NCBI GenBank assembly: GCA_036388855.1
Contig: DASVRA010000036.1
Span: 1 to 64,000, forward strand
DNA from: DASVRA01 sp036388855
Lineage (GTDB): Bacteria > Pseudomonadota > Alphaproteobacteria > Caulobacterales > Caulobacteraceae
DNA length: 64,000 nt
Reading direction: 5' to 3'
The stretch's first letter is position 1; each line of letters begins with the position of its first letter. Positions 33,959-43,609 of the stretch are shown here, piece by piece. A model generated the notes under the pieces. It ran no database searches. It had not been told where the DNA came from and saw only the letters and a list, made by a program, of their open reading frames with translations. The position numbers and the translations under genes are program-made.

Positions 33959-36592
33959 ATGCGCACCGAAACGCCGCCGGCCGTTCGCCTGAGCGACTAC
34001 CGCGCCCCCGATTTCCTGGTGGAGGAGGTCGTGCTGGAGTTCGATCTGGAGCCGCGGGCGACGCGGGTGAAGGCGCAGCTGCGGCTGCGGCGGCAGGGGG
34101 CGCCGGATGCGCCGCTGGCGCTGGACGGGGTGGGGCTCAAGCTGCTGTCCGTGGTCGTGGATGGGGAGCCGCTGAACAGCGATCGTTACGACGTGACTGG
34201 TGACCGGCTGATCGTGCGGGACGCGCCGGATGTCTTCACCCTGGCCACGGAGGTCGAGATCGATCCGGCAGGGAACACCGCGCTCGAGGGGCTCTACATG
34301 TCGGGCGGGCGGTTCTGCACCCAGTGTGAGGCGGAGGGGTTCCGCAAGATCACCTACTATCCGGACCGGCCGGACGTGCTGTCGCGCTTCACCGTGCGAA
34401 TGCGCGGGGACAGGGCGGCGTATCCCCGGCTGCTGGCCAACGGCAACCTCGTGGATGCGGGGGAGATCGAGGGCGAGGGCCACTACGCCGTCTGGGAGGA
34501 TCCGTTCCCCAAGCCCGCCTACCTGTTCGCCCTGGTTGCGGGCGAACTCGACGTGCTGGAGGACCGCTTCACCACGATGAGCGGCCGTCGGGTGGAGCTG
34601 AGGATCTACGTTGATCCGGGCATGGCGGGGCGGGCCGAATACGCGATGGATTCGCTCAAGCGCGCGATGGCCTGGGACGAGCGGGCCTATGGGCGGGAAT
34701 ACGACCTGGACCTGTTCATGATCGTGGCGGTGCGGGACTTCAATTTCGGGGCGATGGAGAACAAGGGGCTGAACATCTTCAATTCGTCCCTGCTGCTGGC
34801 CGACCCGCAGACCGCCACCGACCTCGACTACGAACGGATCGAGGCGGTGGTGGCGCACGAATACTTCCACAACTGGACGGGCAACCGGATCACCTGCCGG
34901 GACTGGTTCCAGCTGTGCCTGAAGGAGGGGTTCACTGTCTTCCGCGACCAGGGCTTTTCCGAGGAGATGCGGGGCGAGGCGGTGCAGCGGATTAAGCAGG
35001 TGCGGGCGCTCAGGGCGCGGCAGTTCGCGGAGGACGCGGGGCCGCTGGCGCACCCGGTGAGGCCTCAAGCCTATGAAAAGATAGACAACTTCTACACGGC
35101 AACGGTCTACGAGAAGGGCGCGGAGCTGATCCGCATGCTTAAGACGCTCTTGGGCGCGGAGGATTTCCGGCGCGGGGCGGACCTCTACTTCGAGCGTTAC
35201 GACGGCACGGCGGCGACGGTGGAGCAGTTCTTCGGCTGCTTCGCTGACGCGGCGGGGCGGGACCTGAAAGACTTCTTCGGCTGGTACGAGCAGGCGGGGA
35301 CGCCGGAGGTGGAGGTCGAGGGCCATTGGGACGAGGCGCGGCGGGCGCTGGAGCTGACGCTGCGGCAGCGGACGGCGCCGACGCCGGGGCAGCCGGAGAA
35401 GCGGGCGCTGCCGATGCCGGTGCGGCTGGGGCTGCTGAACGAGAACGGGGCGCCGATGGCGTTCCGGCTCGGCGGGGCGGCGCCGGCTGAGGAGGCGGTG
35501 GTGGTGCTGGAGGGGCCGGAGTTCACCGTGCGGCTGGAGGAGGTTCCAAGCCGGCCGGTGGTGTCGGTGTTCCGGGGATTCTCGGCGCCCGTGCGGGTGA
35601 AGGCGGAGACGCCGGCGGCGGACCGCTACCTGATGCTGGCCGCCGATCCCGATCCGTTCAACCGCTGGGAAGCGGGCCAGGCGCTGGCGCGGGACCTGAT
35701 CTTGGCGGGGGTGCGCGGGGCGGCGGACGCGGCGGGCGCGCGCGCCTTCGCGGAAGCCGTCGGGCGGGCGCTGGCGGACGGTGCGGCGGACGAGGCGTTC
35801 AAGGCGCTGCTTCTGGCGCTCCCGGAGGAGGGGGACATGGCGCTGGCGATGGCGCCGGCCGCTGATCCGGCGGCGATCCATGAGGCGCGCGAGGCATTGC
35901 GCCGCGTGCTGGCGGAGTCGCTCAAGAGCGACCTTGAAAATCTGCACCAGAGTCTCGAAAATCCACCGTTGGACAGCAAGTTCTCTCCCGATGCGCGGTC
36001 AGCGGGGCGGCGGGCGCTCAGGAACGCAACACTTGATCTGCTGACAGCAGGCGGCGGGGTGGAGGCGCGGGCGCGGCGCCACTTCGAAGCGGCGTTCAAC
36101 ATGACCGACGCGATGGGCGGGCTCAGCGCGTTGATGCGGATCGGCGGGGCGGAGTTCGAGGAAGCCCTGGCGGCGTTTTACCAGCGCTGGCGGGGCGAGC
36201 CGCTGGTGATCGACAAATGGTTCGCCCTGCAGGCGCGTGACCCGTCGCCGGGCGCGCTTGGGCGGGTGTTGGGGCTGACGACCCATCCGGCGTTCGACGC
36301 CAGGAACCCGAACCGGATGCGGGCGCTGGTGCAGAGCTTCGCGATAGGCAATCCGGCGCGGTTCCACGACCCATCCGGGTCGGGCTACCGCTTCCTGGCC
36401 GACCAAATCCTGACCGTGGACGGGTTCAATCCCAGCACGGCGGCCAGGCTGGTGGAGGCGCTGGGCGGCTGGCGGCGCTACCGCGACGATCTGGCGCGGC
36501 TGATGCGCGGAGAGCTGGAGCGCATCGCCTCGACGCCGGGGCTGTCGAAGAACGTGTCGGAACTCGTGGGCAAGTCGCTCGCAGGCGACTAA
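33959..36592 (+). CDS. pepN: Aminopeptidase N (M1 family)
   Basis: An 877-residue zinc metallopeptidase that trims N-terminal residues from peptides in the cytoplasm. GAMENKGLNIFNSS at about residue 264 is the exopeptidase motif, and VAHEYFHNWTGNRITCRDWF near 299 with the following KEGFTVFRDQGFS gives the HEXXH-X18-E zinc site. Positions agree closely with E. coli PepN, and the length (870) is similar. The start is ATG 33959 because AAGGA lies 6 bases upstream; ATGs at 33953 and 33896 are in frame but less well placed. Three or four domains are expected. It precedes the PAS kinase by 68 bases. Confidence 0.95.
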   Translation: MRTETPPAVRLSDYRAPDFLVEEVVLEFDLEPRATRVKAQLRLRRQGAPDAPLALDGVGLKLLSVVVDGEPLNSDRYDVTGDRLIVRDAPDVFTLATEVEIDPAGNTALEGLYMSGGRFCTQCEAEGFRKITYYPDRPDVLSRFTVRMRGDRAAYPRLLANGNLVDAGEIEGEGHYAVWEDPFPKPAYLFALVAGELDVLEDRFTTMSGRRVELRIYVDPGMAGRAEYAMDSLKRAMAWDERAYGREYDLDLFMIVAVRDFNFGAMENKGLNIFNSSLLLADPQTATDLDYERIEAVVAHEYFHNWTGNRITCRDWFQLCLKEGFTVFRDQGFSEEMRGEAVQRIKQVRALRARQFAEDAGPLAHPVRPQAYEKIDNFYTATVYEKGAELIRMLKTLLGAEDFRRGADLYFERYDGTAATVEQFFGCFADAAGRDLKDFFGWYEQAGTPEVEVEGHWDEARRALELTLRQRTAPTPGQPEKRALPMPVRLGLLNENGAPMAFRLGGAAPAEEAVVVLEGPEFTVRLEEVPSRPVVSVFRGFSAPVRVKAETPAADRYLMLAADPDPFNRWEAGQALARDLILAGVRGAADAAGARAFAEAVGRALADGAADEAFKALLLALPEEGDMALAMAPAADPAAIHEAREALRRVLAESLKSDLENLHQSLENPPLDSKFSPDARSAGRRALRNATLDLLTAGGGVEARARRHFEAAFNMTDAMGGLSALMRIGGAEFEEALAAFYQRWRGEPLVIDKWFALQARDPSPGALGRVLGLTTHPAFDARNPNRMRALVQSFAIGNPARFHDPSGSGYRFLADQILTVDGFNPSTAARLVEALGGWRRYRDDLARLMRGELERIASTPGLSKNVSELVGKSLAGD

Positions 36593-36623
36593 ACCGCTTT
36601 GGGCGGGCGGGCGTCCGGCATAG

Positions 36624-36641
36624 GATTCCGTTAAGGGAATC
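36624..36641. promoter_or_regulatory. GANTC inverted repeat upstream of the PAS kinase
   Basis: GATTCC (36624-36629) and GGAATC (36636-36641) form a perfect dyad around GTTAAG, so two GANTC sites (36624-36628 and 36637-36641) flank a TTAA (36631-36634). GANTC is the target of the cell-cycle methyltransferase CcrM in Caulobacterales, and GcrA acts at methylated sites. The dyad lies 20 bases before the GTG start of the kinase. Binding is an inference. Confidence 0.55.
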
Positions 36642-36660
36642 GCGGGGCGCGGCGAAAGCG

Positions 36661-38484
<1,824 letters not shown>

Positions 38485-38490
38485 GCAGGC

Positions 38491-38600
38491 CTCCCCCCGC
38501 TTGCGGGGAAGGAGCTTAGTGAAGCGAGCGGAGGGGCGAGTGGGGCCGTCGCCCCTAGGCGCCCTGGCGGGCGCCTTGCTCCCCCGCAAGCGAGGGATCC
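38491..38600. repeat. GC-rich palindromic repeat at a convergent gene end
   Basis: CCCCGC-TT-GCGGGG at 38495-38508 is followed by GAAGGAGC and GAAGCGAGCGGAGGGGCGAG, and an opposite-facing CCCCCGCAAGCG lies at 38581-38592. AGGCGCC at 38558-38564 can pair with GGCGCCT at 38570-38576. This arrangement matches the dispersed GC-rich palindromes of Caulobacterales genomes. It begins 6 bases after the kinase stop and runs into the 3' end of the opposing gene, so it supplies the last codons of that gene. Confidence 0.55.
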
Positions 38601-39091
38601 CTGTTCGGAGCGTTGTGATCGGCTCGCTCTCGTTTCCCGCCGAGCCCGCGGCGCTTGGTGTCCAGACCCCGCCGGAGCACGCCGGAGAGCGCCTGGCGTT
38701 CGGGAGGGGTGAGCTGTTGGGCGAAATCGACCACGGCGGTTTCCAAGCTGGCGCGGGCGCGGGTCTCGGCGGCGCGGGCGCGGTCGAGCGCGGCCAGGGC
38801 ATCGGCGCGGCGGACCGGGTCGGCGGCCAATGCGGCGGCGGCTTCGCGGCGGGCGGCGCGGGCGGCCTTGAGGTCAGGGGCGATGTCGCGGCCCTCGCGG
38901 CGGAGCATCAGGCGAAAGGCGTCACGGTTCTTCGGCTCCAGCCGGCCCGCGGCGGCGAGCACGCTGGCGGGGGCCCATTGGGCAGCGTCGGCCTTTGGCC
39001 GCAGCAGCAAGGCGACGGCGCCCGCCCCGAGGAGGAACAGGTTCAGCGCCAGGGAGGCGACGAGCGCGATGAGCAGGCGCCGACCGGCCAT
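38555..39091 (-). CDS. Periplasmic heavy-metal-sensor-like protein (Spy/CpxP-type)
   Basis: A 178-residue protein with one N-terminal membrane segment (RRLLIALVASLALNLFLLGA) and a helical, Ala/Arg-rich exported part, FRLMLRREGRDIAPDLKAAR and then AAAALAADPVRRADALAALD, matching the metal-resistance/Spy-like helical-hairpin fold. A longer frame to 39259 reads through the anti-sigma gene, so the ATG at 39091, which overlaps the anti-sigma stop by one base, is chosen. The last 25 residues are encoded by the palindromic repeat at 38491-38600 and are probably not functional. It belongs to the sigma/anti-sigma set. Confidence 0.75.
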   Translation of the reverse strand: MAGRRLLIALVASLALNLFLLGAGAVALLLRPKADAAQWAPASVLAAAGRLEPKNRDAFRLMLRREGRDIAPDLKAARAARREAAAALAADPVRRADALAALDRARAAETRARASLETAVVDFAQQLTPPERQALSGVLRRGLDTKRRGLGGKRERADHNAPNRDPSLAGEQGARQGA

Positions 39092-39507
39092 CAGCCCTCT
39101 TCCAGCTCCAGTTCGCCGAAGGCCGACGCCGGCGCCGAGTAGGCGGCCAGCGCCACCTGCAGGTTCACGTCGGACGCGGCGGGCGCCTGGGCGGTCCAGC
39201 CCACCAGCAGACCAGCGGCCAGGGAGGCGGCCATGCCGGCGCCGGCGGCGGCGCGCCACAACCAGCCGCCGGTGAGGCGGCGAACCGGCCGTTCGCGTGG
39301 CGCGGAGGCCAAGATGCGCTCGCGCAGGGCGGCGCTCGGGACCACGCTCTGGGAGAGGCCGAGCAGTTCGTCCGTCCGCCGTGCTTCGTCCAGCCGAGCG
39401 CCGAGCGCGGGGTCGCGCAGGTCGGTGTGCGCGCGATCACCCTCGGGCCAGCGGCGGGAGTCCGCGCCGTAGGCTCCCAGCAGGACGGAGATGCGGTCGC
39501 TATCCAT
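39091..39507 (-). CDS. Putative anti-sigma factor, single membrane helix
   Basis: A 138-residue protein: an acidic, helical cytoplasmic N-terminus (DRISVLLGAYGADSRRWPEG, then LGARLDEARRTDELLGLSQS), one membrane helix near residues 87-107 (AAGAGMAASLAAGLLVGWTA) and a short periplasmic tail. No zinc-binding HX3CX2C motif is present, so it is not a ZAS-type anti-sigma. Position directly after the ECF sigma gene (9 bases), the topology and the strong AGGAGGAACC ribosome site support the anti-sigma reading, but the inhibitory contact is not proven from sequence. Confidence 0.7.
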   Translation of the reverse strand: MDSDRISVLLGAYGADSRRWPEGDRAHTDLRDPALGARLDEARRTDELLGLSQSVVPSAALRERILASAPRERPVRRLTGGWLWRAAAGAGMAASLAAGLLVGWTAQAPAASDVNLQVALAAYSAPASAFGELELEEG

Positions 39508-39516
39508 GGTTCCTCC

Positions 39517-40068
39517 TCAGGGCGCCACGTCCTTCAGCGCGGCGCGCAACGCCCCGCGGCCGCGGCCGAGCAGGCTTTCCAGAGCCTCCACCGAAACCCC
39601 CATCAGCGCGGCGGCTTCGATGTTGCCGAGCTCCTGATAGTGGCAAAGCACGATCGCCTCGCGCTGGCGAGCGGGCAGGGCCTGGAGCGCTTGGTCCACC
39701 CGGCGGCCGGCGTCCAGCGCCTCCAGCCCCCGGTCCGGGGCGGGGCCGGGGTCGGCCTGCTCGGGCGGGGAGTCGGTGACCACCTCGCGCCGGCGGCGCA
39801 GGCGGTCGTAGCAGAGGTTCAGCGCCACCCGGTGCATCCAAGTATCGAAGCGAGCCTTGCCCGGCCGCCAGCGCGGCGCCTCGCGCCAGGCGCGCAGGAA
39901 CACCTCTTGGGCCACGTCCTCGGCTTCGGCGGGGTCGCCCAGCATGCGCTGGGCAAGCGCCAGCATCCGGGGGAGCTTGCGGGCGACGAAGGCCTGGACG
40001 GCGGCGGGCTCGCTCCGGCCGACGCGGGCGATCAGTTCGTCGTCCGGGTCGCCGCGTCGGCCGTGCAA
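39517..40068 (-). CDS. ECF-type RNA polymerase sigma factor
   Basis: A 183-residue sigma factor. Region 2 shows LGDPAEAEDVAQEVFLRAWR (about 43-62) and RFDTWMHRVALNLCYDRLRR; region 4 is near the end, ALQALPARQREAIVLCHYQE and then AALMGVSVEALESLLGRGRG. It begins at TTG 40068, preceded by GAGGTGAGG; an ATG in another frame at 40084 is a shadow. It is followed at once by the anti-sigma gene and the heavy-metal-sensor gene, and preceded by an EF-hand gene, so the four form one unit. The signal it answers is unknown. Confidence 0.92.
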   Translation of the reverse strand: MHGRRGDPDDELIARVGRSEPAAVQAFVARKLPRMLALAQRMLGDPAEAEDVAQEVFLRAWREAPRWRPGKARFDTWMHRVALNLCYDRLRRRREVVTDSPPEQADPGPAPDRGLEALDAGRRVDQALQALPARQREAIVLCHYQELGNIEAAALMGVSVEALESLLGRGRGALRAALKDVAP

Positions 40069-40112
40069 GCCTCACCTCGTGCATGCGCCGCGCCCCTCGC
40101 GCCAGCGCCAGT

Positions 40113-40523
40113 CTAGCGGGACGCGCGCTTGCCGTGACCGGGGGTGATGAAACCCTGGCCGTCGCGGTCGCGCCGGGCGAACTTCTTTTCGACCGACTGC
40201 ATGTATTCGTCCATGCTCAGGGCCTCGTCGCGATCGAGGTCCAGCATGGCGAAGCGGTCCTTGCCGGCGCGCTTGCCGGAGGCGGCGGCGCCGTTGGCGG
40301 CCTTCCGCTTCAGCTTGCGCTCGTGCTTGCGGTCGTATTCGGCGCGGGTGAGGCGGCCATCGCTGTCTCCGTCGAGGCGCTGGAACACGCGCTCGTGCCT
40401 GGCCTGGAACTCCTGGAGGCTGATGCGGCCGTCGCCGTCCCGGTCGGAGCCGCCTTTGGCGAAGGCGGGCGCGGCGGTGGCGGCGATGGCCAGGGAGAGG
40501 CTGGCGGCGAGAAGGGTCTTCAT
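40113..40523 (-). CDS. Secreted EF-hand calcium-binding protein
   Basis: A 136-residue basic protein with a signal peptide (MKTLLAASLSLAIAATAAPA, cleavage near AFAKG) and four EF-hand loops: DRDGDGRISLQEF, DGDSDGRLTRAEY, DLDRDEALSMDEY and a weaker DRDGQGFITPGHG. The start is ATG 40523; the frame is open to 40568. It lies 44 bases upstream of the sigma gene on the same strand. It could be a periplasmic calcium sensor or store feeding the sigma/anti-sigma module, an inference from position. Confidence 0.85.
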   Translation of the reverse strand: MKTLLAASLSLAIAATAAPAFAKGGSDRDGDGRISLQEFQARHERVFQRLDGDSDGRLTRAEYDRKHERKLKRKAANGAAASGKRAGKDRFAMLDLDRDEALSMDEYMQSVEKKFARRDRDGQGFITPGHGKRASR

Positions 40524-40564
40524 CTGGGTTGAACTCCGTTGAGCGCGGATGCGCCGTTGGGAGT

Positions 40565-43495
40565 TCAACGCCCGCGGCGGCGGTTTCCGTCGCGGGGCGG
40601 CGCCAGCAGGCGCTCGTAGGCGGCGCGGGCCGCGTGCTGCGCCTTCGAGAGCCGCGCCTCCAGGGCGGCGAAGGCGGCGGCGTGGCCGGCGCGAGCCAGC
40701 AGCTTGCGAAAAGCCGCAGGCTCAGCGGATGGATCGGCCGAGCGGTCGTTGATGGCCAGGCGCAGGACTTGTTGGAGGTCGAGCTGCAGGGTCCAGGCGG
40801 AGAGGAGGGGCCGAGCCTCTCCAGCGCGCAACAGGCCGGCGTGGTGGAGGCGCCGGAGCGCCTCGCCGGTGTTCGGAGCGATTGGGCCGCCCTCCGGCGC
40901 GCGGGCGAGTTGGAGGAATTGGGCGGCGAACTCGATGTCCATGAGGCCGCCGCGCGCGTATTTCAGGTCCCAGCGGCCGGCGGCGGGTTTCTCCGCCTCG
41001 ACCAACTCGCGCATCGCCCCCACGTCCTTGCGGGTGGAGAGGAGGTCGCGCGGGCGGCGGAGGATGTGCTCCACGACCGCCGCGCAGCGGGCCGCAAAGT
41101 CCTCCGAGGTGGCCCAGGCGACGCGGGCCCGGGTCATTGCCATGAACTCCCAGGTTTCGGCGTGCCCTTCGTAGTAGTCCTCAAAGGCCGGCAGGTGCAC
41201 CGCGACCGGCCCTTTCGAGCCCGAGGGGCGCAGCTGCATGTCGATCTCGTAGAGCGGGCCTTCGGCCGTGGGCGCCGAGAGAGCGGCGATCAGGCGCTGG
41301 GTGAAGCGGGCGTAGAAGACGTCGGCGCTCCACCCCTTGGCCGCCGACAGGGCGTCGGGCGCGGCCGGGACGTAGAGGGTCATCAGGTCGAGGTCTGAGG
41401 TGGCGGTCATCTCGCGCGCGCCGCATTTGCCCAGGGCGACCACCGCGACTTCGCCGGCAAAGGCGCCGCCTAGGCGTTCCGCTTCCGCCAGGGCGGCGGG
41501 GGCCAGCGCCCGGATGCAGAGGTCGGCGAGGTCGGCGTAGGCCGGGCCCGCCTCGGCGGCGGCGGCGCGGCCGCTGATCACCTGGACGCCGATGCGGAAC
41601 GCCTGCTCGGCGTGAACGCGGCGGATCGCGTCCATGGCGCCCTCGTAACCGTGGGCCTCGGCGGCGGCGGCGGTCAGCGCAGCCTCGCCTTTGCCCTCCT
41701 CGAAGCGGGCGAAGAAGGCGGCGTCCAGCAGGGAGTCCAGAACGGCGGCGCGGCGCGCCAGCGTGCGGGCCAGGCGCGGGGCGAAGGCCAGGACACGGAC
41801 CACCAGCTCCAGGAGCTTCGGCTCGGCCAGCAGCATCGACTGCACCTGAACCCCAGTGGCGACGGTCTCAAAGAAGGCGGCGAAACGGGCGAAGGCGGCG
41901 TCGGGGGCGCCGGAAGCCGCCATGGCGTCGAGCAGGCGGGGCGCCAGGCGGGTGAGCAGTTCGCGGCCGCGCTCGCCGCGGGTGGCGGGGATGCGGCCGT
42001 GGTGCCAGCTGCGGATGGCCGCCGAGACGCCGGAAGGGTTGGAGAAGCCCATGCGCCGAAGCGTAACCAGTGTCTCGGGGTCGTCTTCCACACCTGTGAA
42101 GACGAGGCTGCCGAAGCGGGAGGCCAGCGGCTCATCCTCTGCGAACAATTCGCCGTAGCGGCGGTTGACCAGCTTGAGGATGCGCGAAACGTGGCTGTCG
42201 AAGCGGCGCAGGTCGCCGTAGCCGGCGAGGGCGGCGACGCGGCGGCGGGCGGCGGGGTCCTCGGGCAGGCGGTGAGTCTGCTCGTCAGCGATCATCTGGA
42301 TGCGGTGCTCCAGGCGGCGCAGCTCGCGATAGGCTTCGGTGAGTTCGCGGGCGGTAGCGGGGGCGACGTGCCCGGCTTCGGCGAGGGCGGCCAGCGCGTC
42401 GAGGGTGTGGCTGGAGCGGAGCGCAGGGTTGCGGCCACCGAGGATCAGCTGCTGGATCTGGACGAAGAACTCGATTTCACGGATGCCGCCGGCCCCCAGC
42501 TTGAGGTCGGCGCCGGGCGCGGTAAGCCGCTCGTCAATCTTGTGCACGAAGATCTGGCGCTTGATCGAATGGATGTCGGCGATGGCGGCGAAGTCGAGCG
42601 TGCGGCGCCAGATGAAGGGCTGAAGCTCCTTGAGGAAGACGTGGGCGCGAGGCAGGTCGCCGGCGCAGGGGCGCGCCTTGATGAAGGCGGCGCGCTCCCA
42701 GTTCTGGCCGATGGTGCGGTAGTAGTCGAGCGCGGCTTCGGCGGGCACGGCGGCGGGGGTGGAGGCGGGGTCGGGGCGCAGACGCAGATCGACACGGAAG
42801 ACGTAACCTTCCGCGGTGCGCTCGCTCAGCAGCTTGGCCAGGTTCTGGGCGAGGCGGGCGGCGAAGGCGGCGGGTTCGACTCCCGGGGCCAGCGGCAGGG
42901 CCTCGGGCTCGTAGAAGATCGAGATGTCGATGTCGCTGGAGTAGTTCAGCTCGAAGCCGCCGTGCTTGCCCATGGCGAGGCAGAACAGGCCAGGCACGGG
43001 GCCGGCGCCGCCATCCGGCGGCGGCAGGAGCCGGCCCTTCGCCGCTTCCTCCGTCGCCACCACCGCAAGCGCGGCGTGGATGGTGGCGTCGGCGAAGCGG
43101 GTCAGGGCGCCCGTGACCTCCTCCAGGCTCCAAACTCCGCCGAGGTCGGCGAGGGCGGTGAGGAGGTGGAAATCCTTCTTCAGGCGGCGGAGCTTGGAGG
43201 CGGCTGTTTCCGGCGCATTGGAGGCTGCCGCAGCGGACTCGATCGTGTGCTCCAATGACTCCTTGGGCGCGCGCGCCAGCAGATGCCGCAGACGCGCGCC
43301 ATCGCTGAAGGCCAGGCCGGCGAGGTAAGGGGAAGCCGCGAAGACCGGCGCGAGCTGCGGCCACGCCTGATCCAGCAACGGCAGCCAGCCCGCCTCGCGC
43401 CCCGAGCCGGCGAGGCGGCCCCGGACGCGCTCCGCCGCCGCCTCGTCGCAGACGGGGCCGCAAGGATGCAGGGAGGCGGCTAGGGACTGCGTCAC
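40565..43495 (-). CDS. glnE: Glutamine synthetase adenylyltransferase/deadenylase
   Basis: A 976-residue bifunctional enzyme that adenylylates and deadenylylates glutamine synthetase in answer to PII. Two nucleotidyltransferase domains are visible: GKHGGFELNYSSDIDISIFY near residue 200 and VVALGKCGAREMTATSDLDL near 690, each with the DXD-type metal motif, separated by a helical regulatory region (YRELRRLEHRIQMIADEQTH). The frame is open to 43573, but that extra part lies in a palindromic repeat and gives the unlikely MPRIHLGGSS opening. I place the start at GTG 43495, just inside the edge of the repeat. Other near-cognate starts could not be excluded. Confidence 0.93.
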   Translation of the reverse strand: MTQSLAASLHPCGPVCDEAAAERVRGRLAGSGREAGWLPLLDQAWPQLAPVFAASPYLAGLAFSDGARLRHLLARAPKESLEHTIESAAAASNAPETAASKLRRLKKDFHLLTALADLGGVWSLEEVTGALTRFADATIHAALAVVATEEAAKGRLLPPPDGGAGPVPGLFCLAMGKHGGFELNYSSDIDISIFYEPEALPLAPGVEPAAFAARLAQNLAKLLSERTAEGYVFRVDLRLRPDPASTPAAVPAEAALDYYRTIGQNWERAAFIKARPCAGDLPRAHVFLKELQPFIWRRTLDFAAIADIHSIKRQIFVHKIDERLTAPGADLKLGAGGIREIEFFVQIQQLILGGRNPALRSSHTLDALAALAEAGHVAPATARELTEAYRELRRLEHRIQMIADEQTHRLPEDPAARRRVAALAGYGDLRRFDSHVSRILKLVNRRYGELFAEDEPLASRFGSLVFTGVEDDPETLVTLRRMGFSNPSGVSAAIRSWHHGRIPATRGERGRELLTRLAPRLLDAMAASGAPDAAFARFAAFFETVATGVQVQSMLLAEPKLLELVVRVLAFAPRLARTLARRAAVLDSLLDAAFFARFEEGKGEAALTAAAAEAHGYEGAMDAIRRVHAEQAFRIGVQVISGRAAAAEAGPAYADLADLCIRALAPAALAEAERLGGAFAGEVAVVALGKCGAREMTATSDLDLMTLYVPAAPDALSAAKGWSADVFYARFTQRLIAALSAPTAEGPLYEIDMQLRPSGSKGPVAVHLPAFEDYYEGHAETWEFMAMTRARVAWATSEDFAARCAAVVEHILRRPRDLLSTRKDVGAMRELVEAEKPAAGRWDLKYARGGLMDIEFAAQFLQLARAPEGGPIAPNTGEALRRLHHAGLLRAGEARPLLSAWTLQLDLQQVLRLAINDRSADPSAEPAAFRKLLARAGHAAAFAALEARLSKAQHAARAAYERLLAPPRDGNRRRGR

Positions 43496-43588
43496 CCTAG
43501 GCCTTGTGCCTAGGGTCCAGGGTTCCGTCGAGACGGGAGCCGCCGAGGAGCCGCCCAGATGGATCCTCGGCACGAGCCCGAGAATGAT
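43491..43588. repeat. Paired REP-like palindromes at the start of glnE
   Basis: The left unit runs 43491-43519: GTCA, then CCCTAGGC (43495-43502), loop CTTGT and GCCTAGGG (43508-43515), then TCCA. The right unit, 43560-43588, is the same motif inverted (TGGATCCTCGGCACGAGCCC and on), with stem CTCGG / CCGAG. Two inverted copies about 40 bases apart form a BIME-like pair. It lies between glnE and the kinase at 43610 and includes the first possible glnE codons. Confidence 0.65.
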
Positions 43589-43609
43589 GCTGTGTCAGTT
43601 GGAGGCTGA

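Noticed and set aside
40565..43573. glnE starting at 43573
   Set aside because: The first 26 codons are encoded by a palindromic repeat; I preferred GTG 43495.
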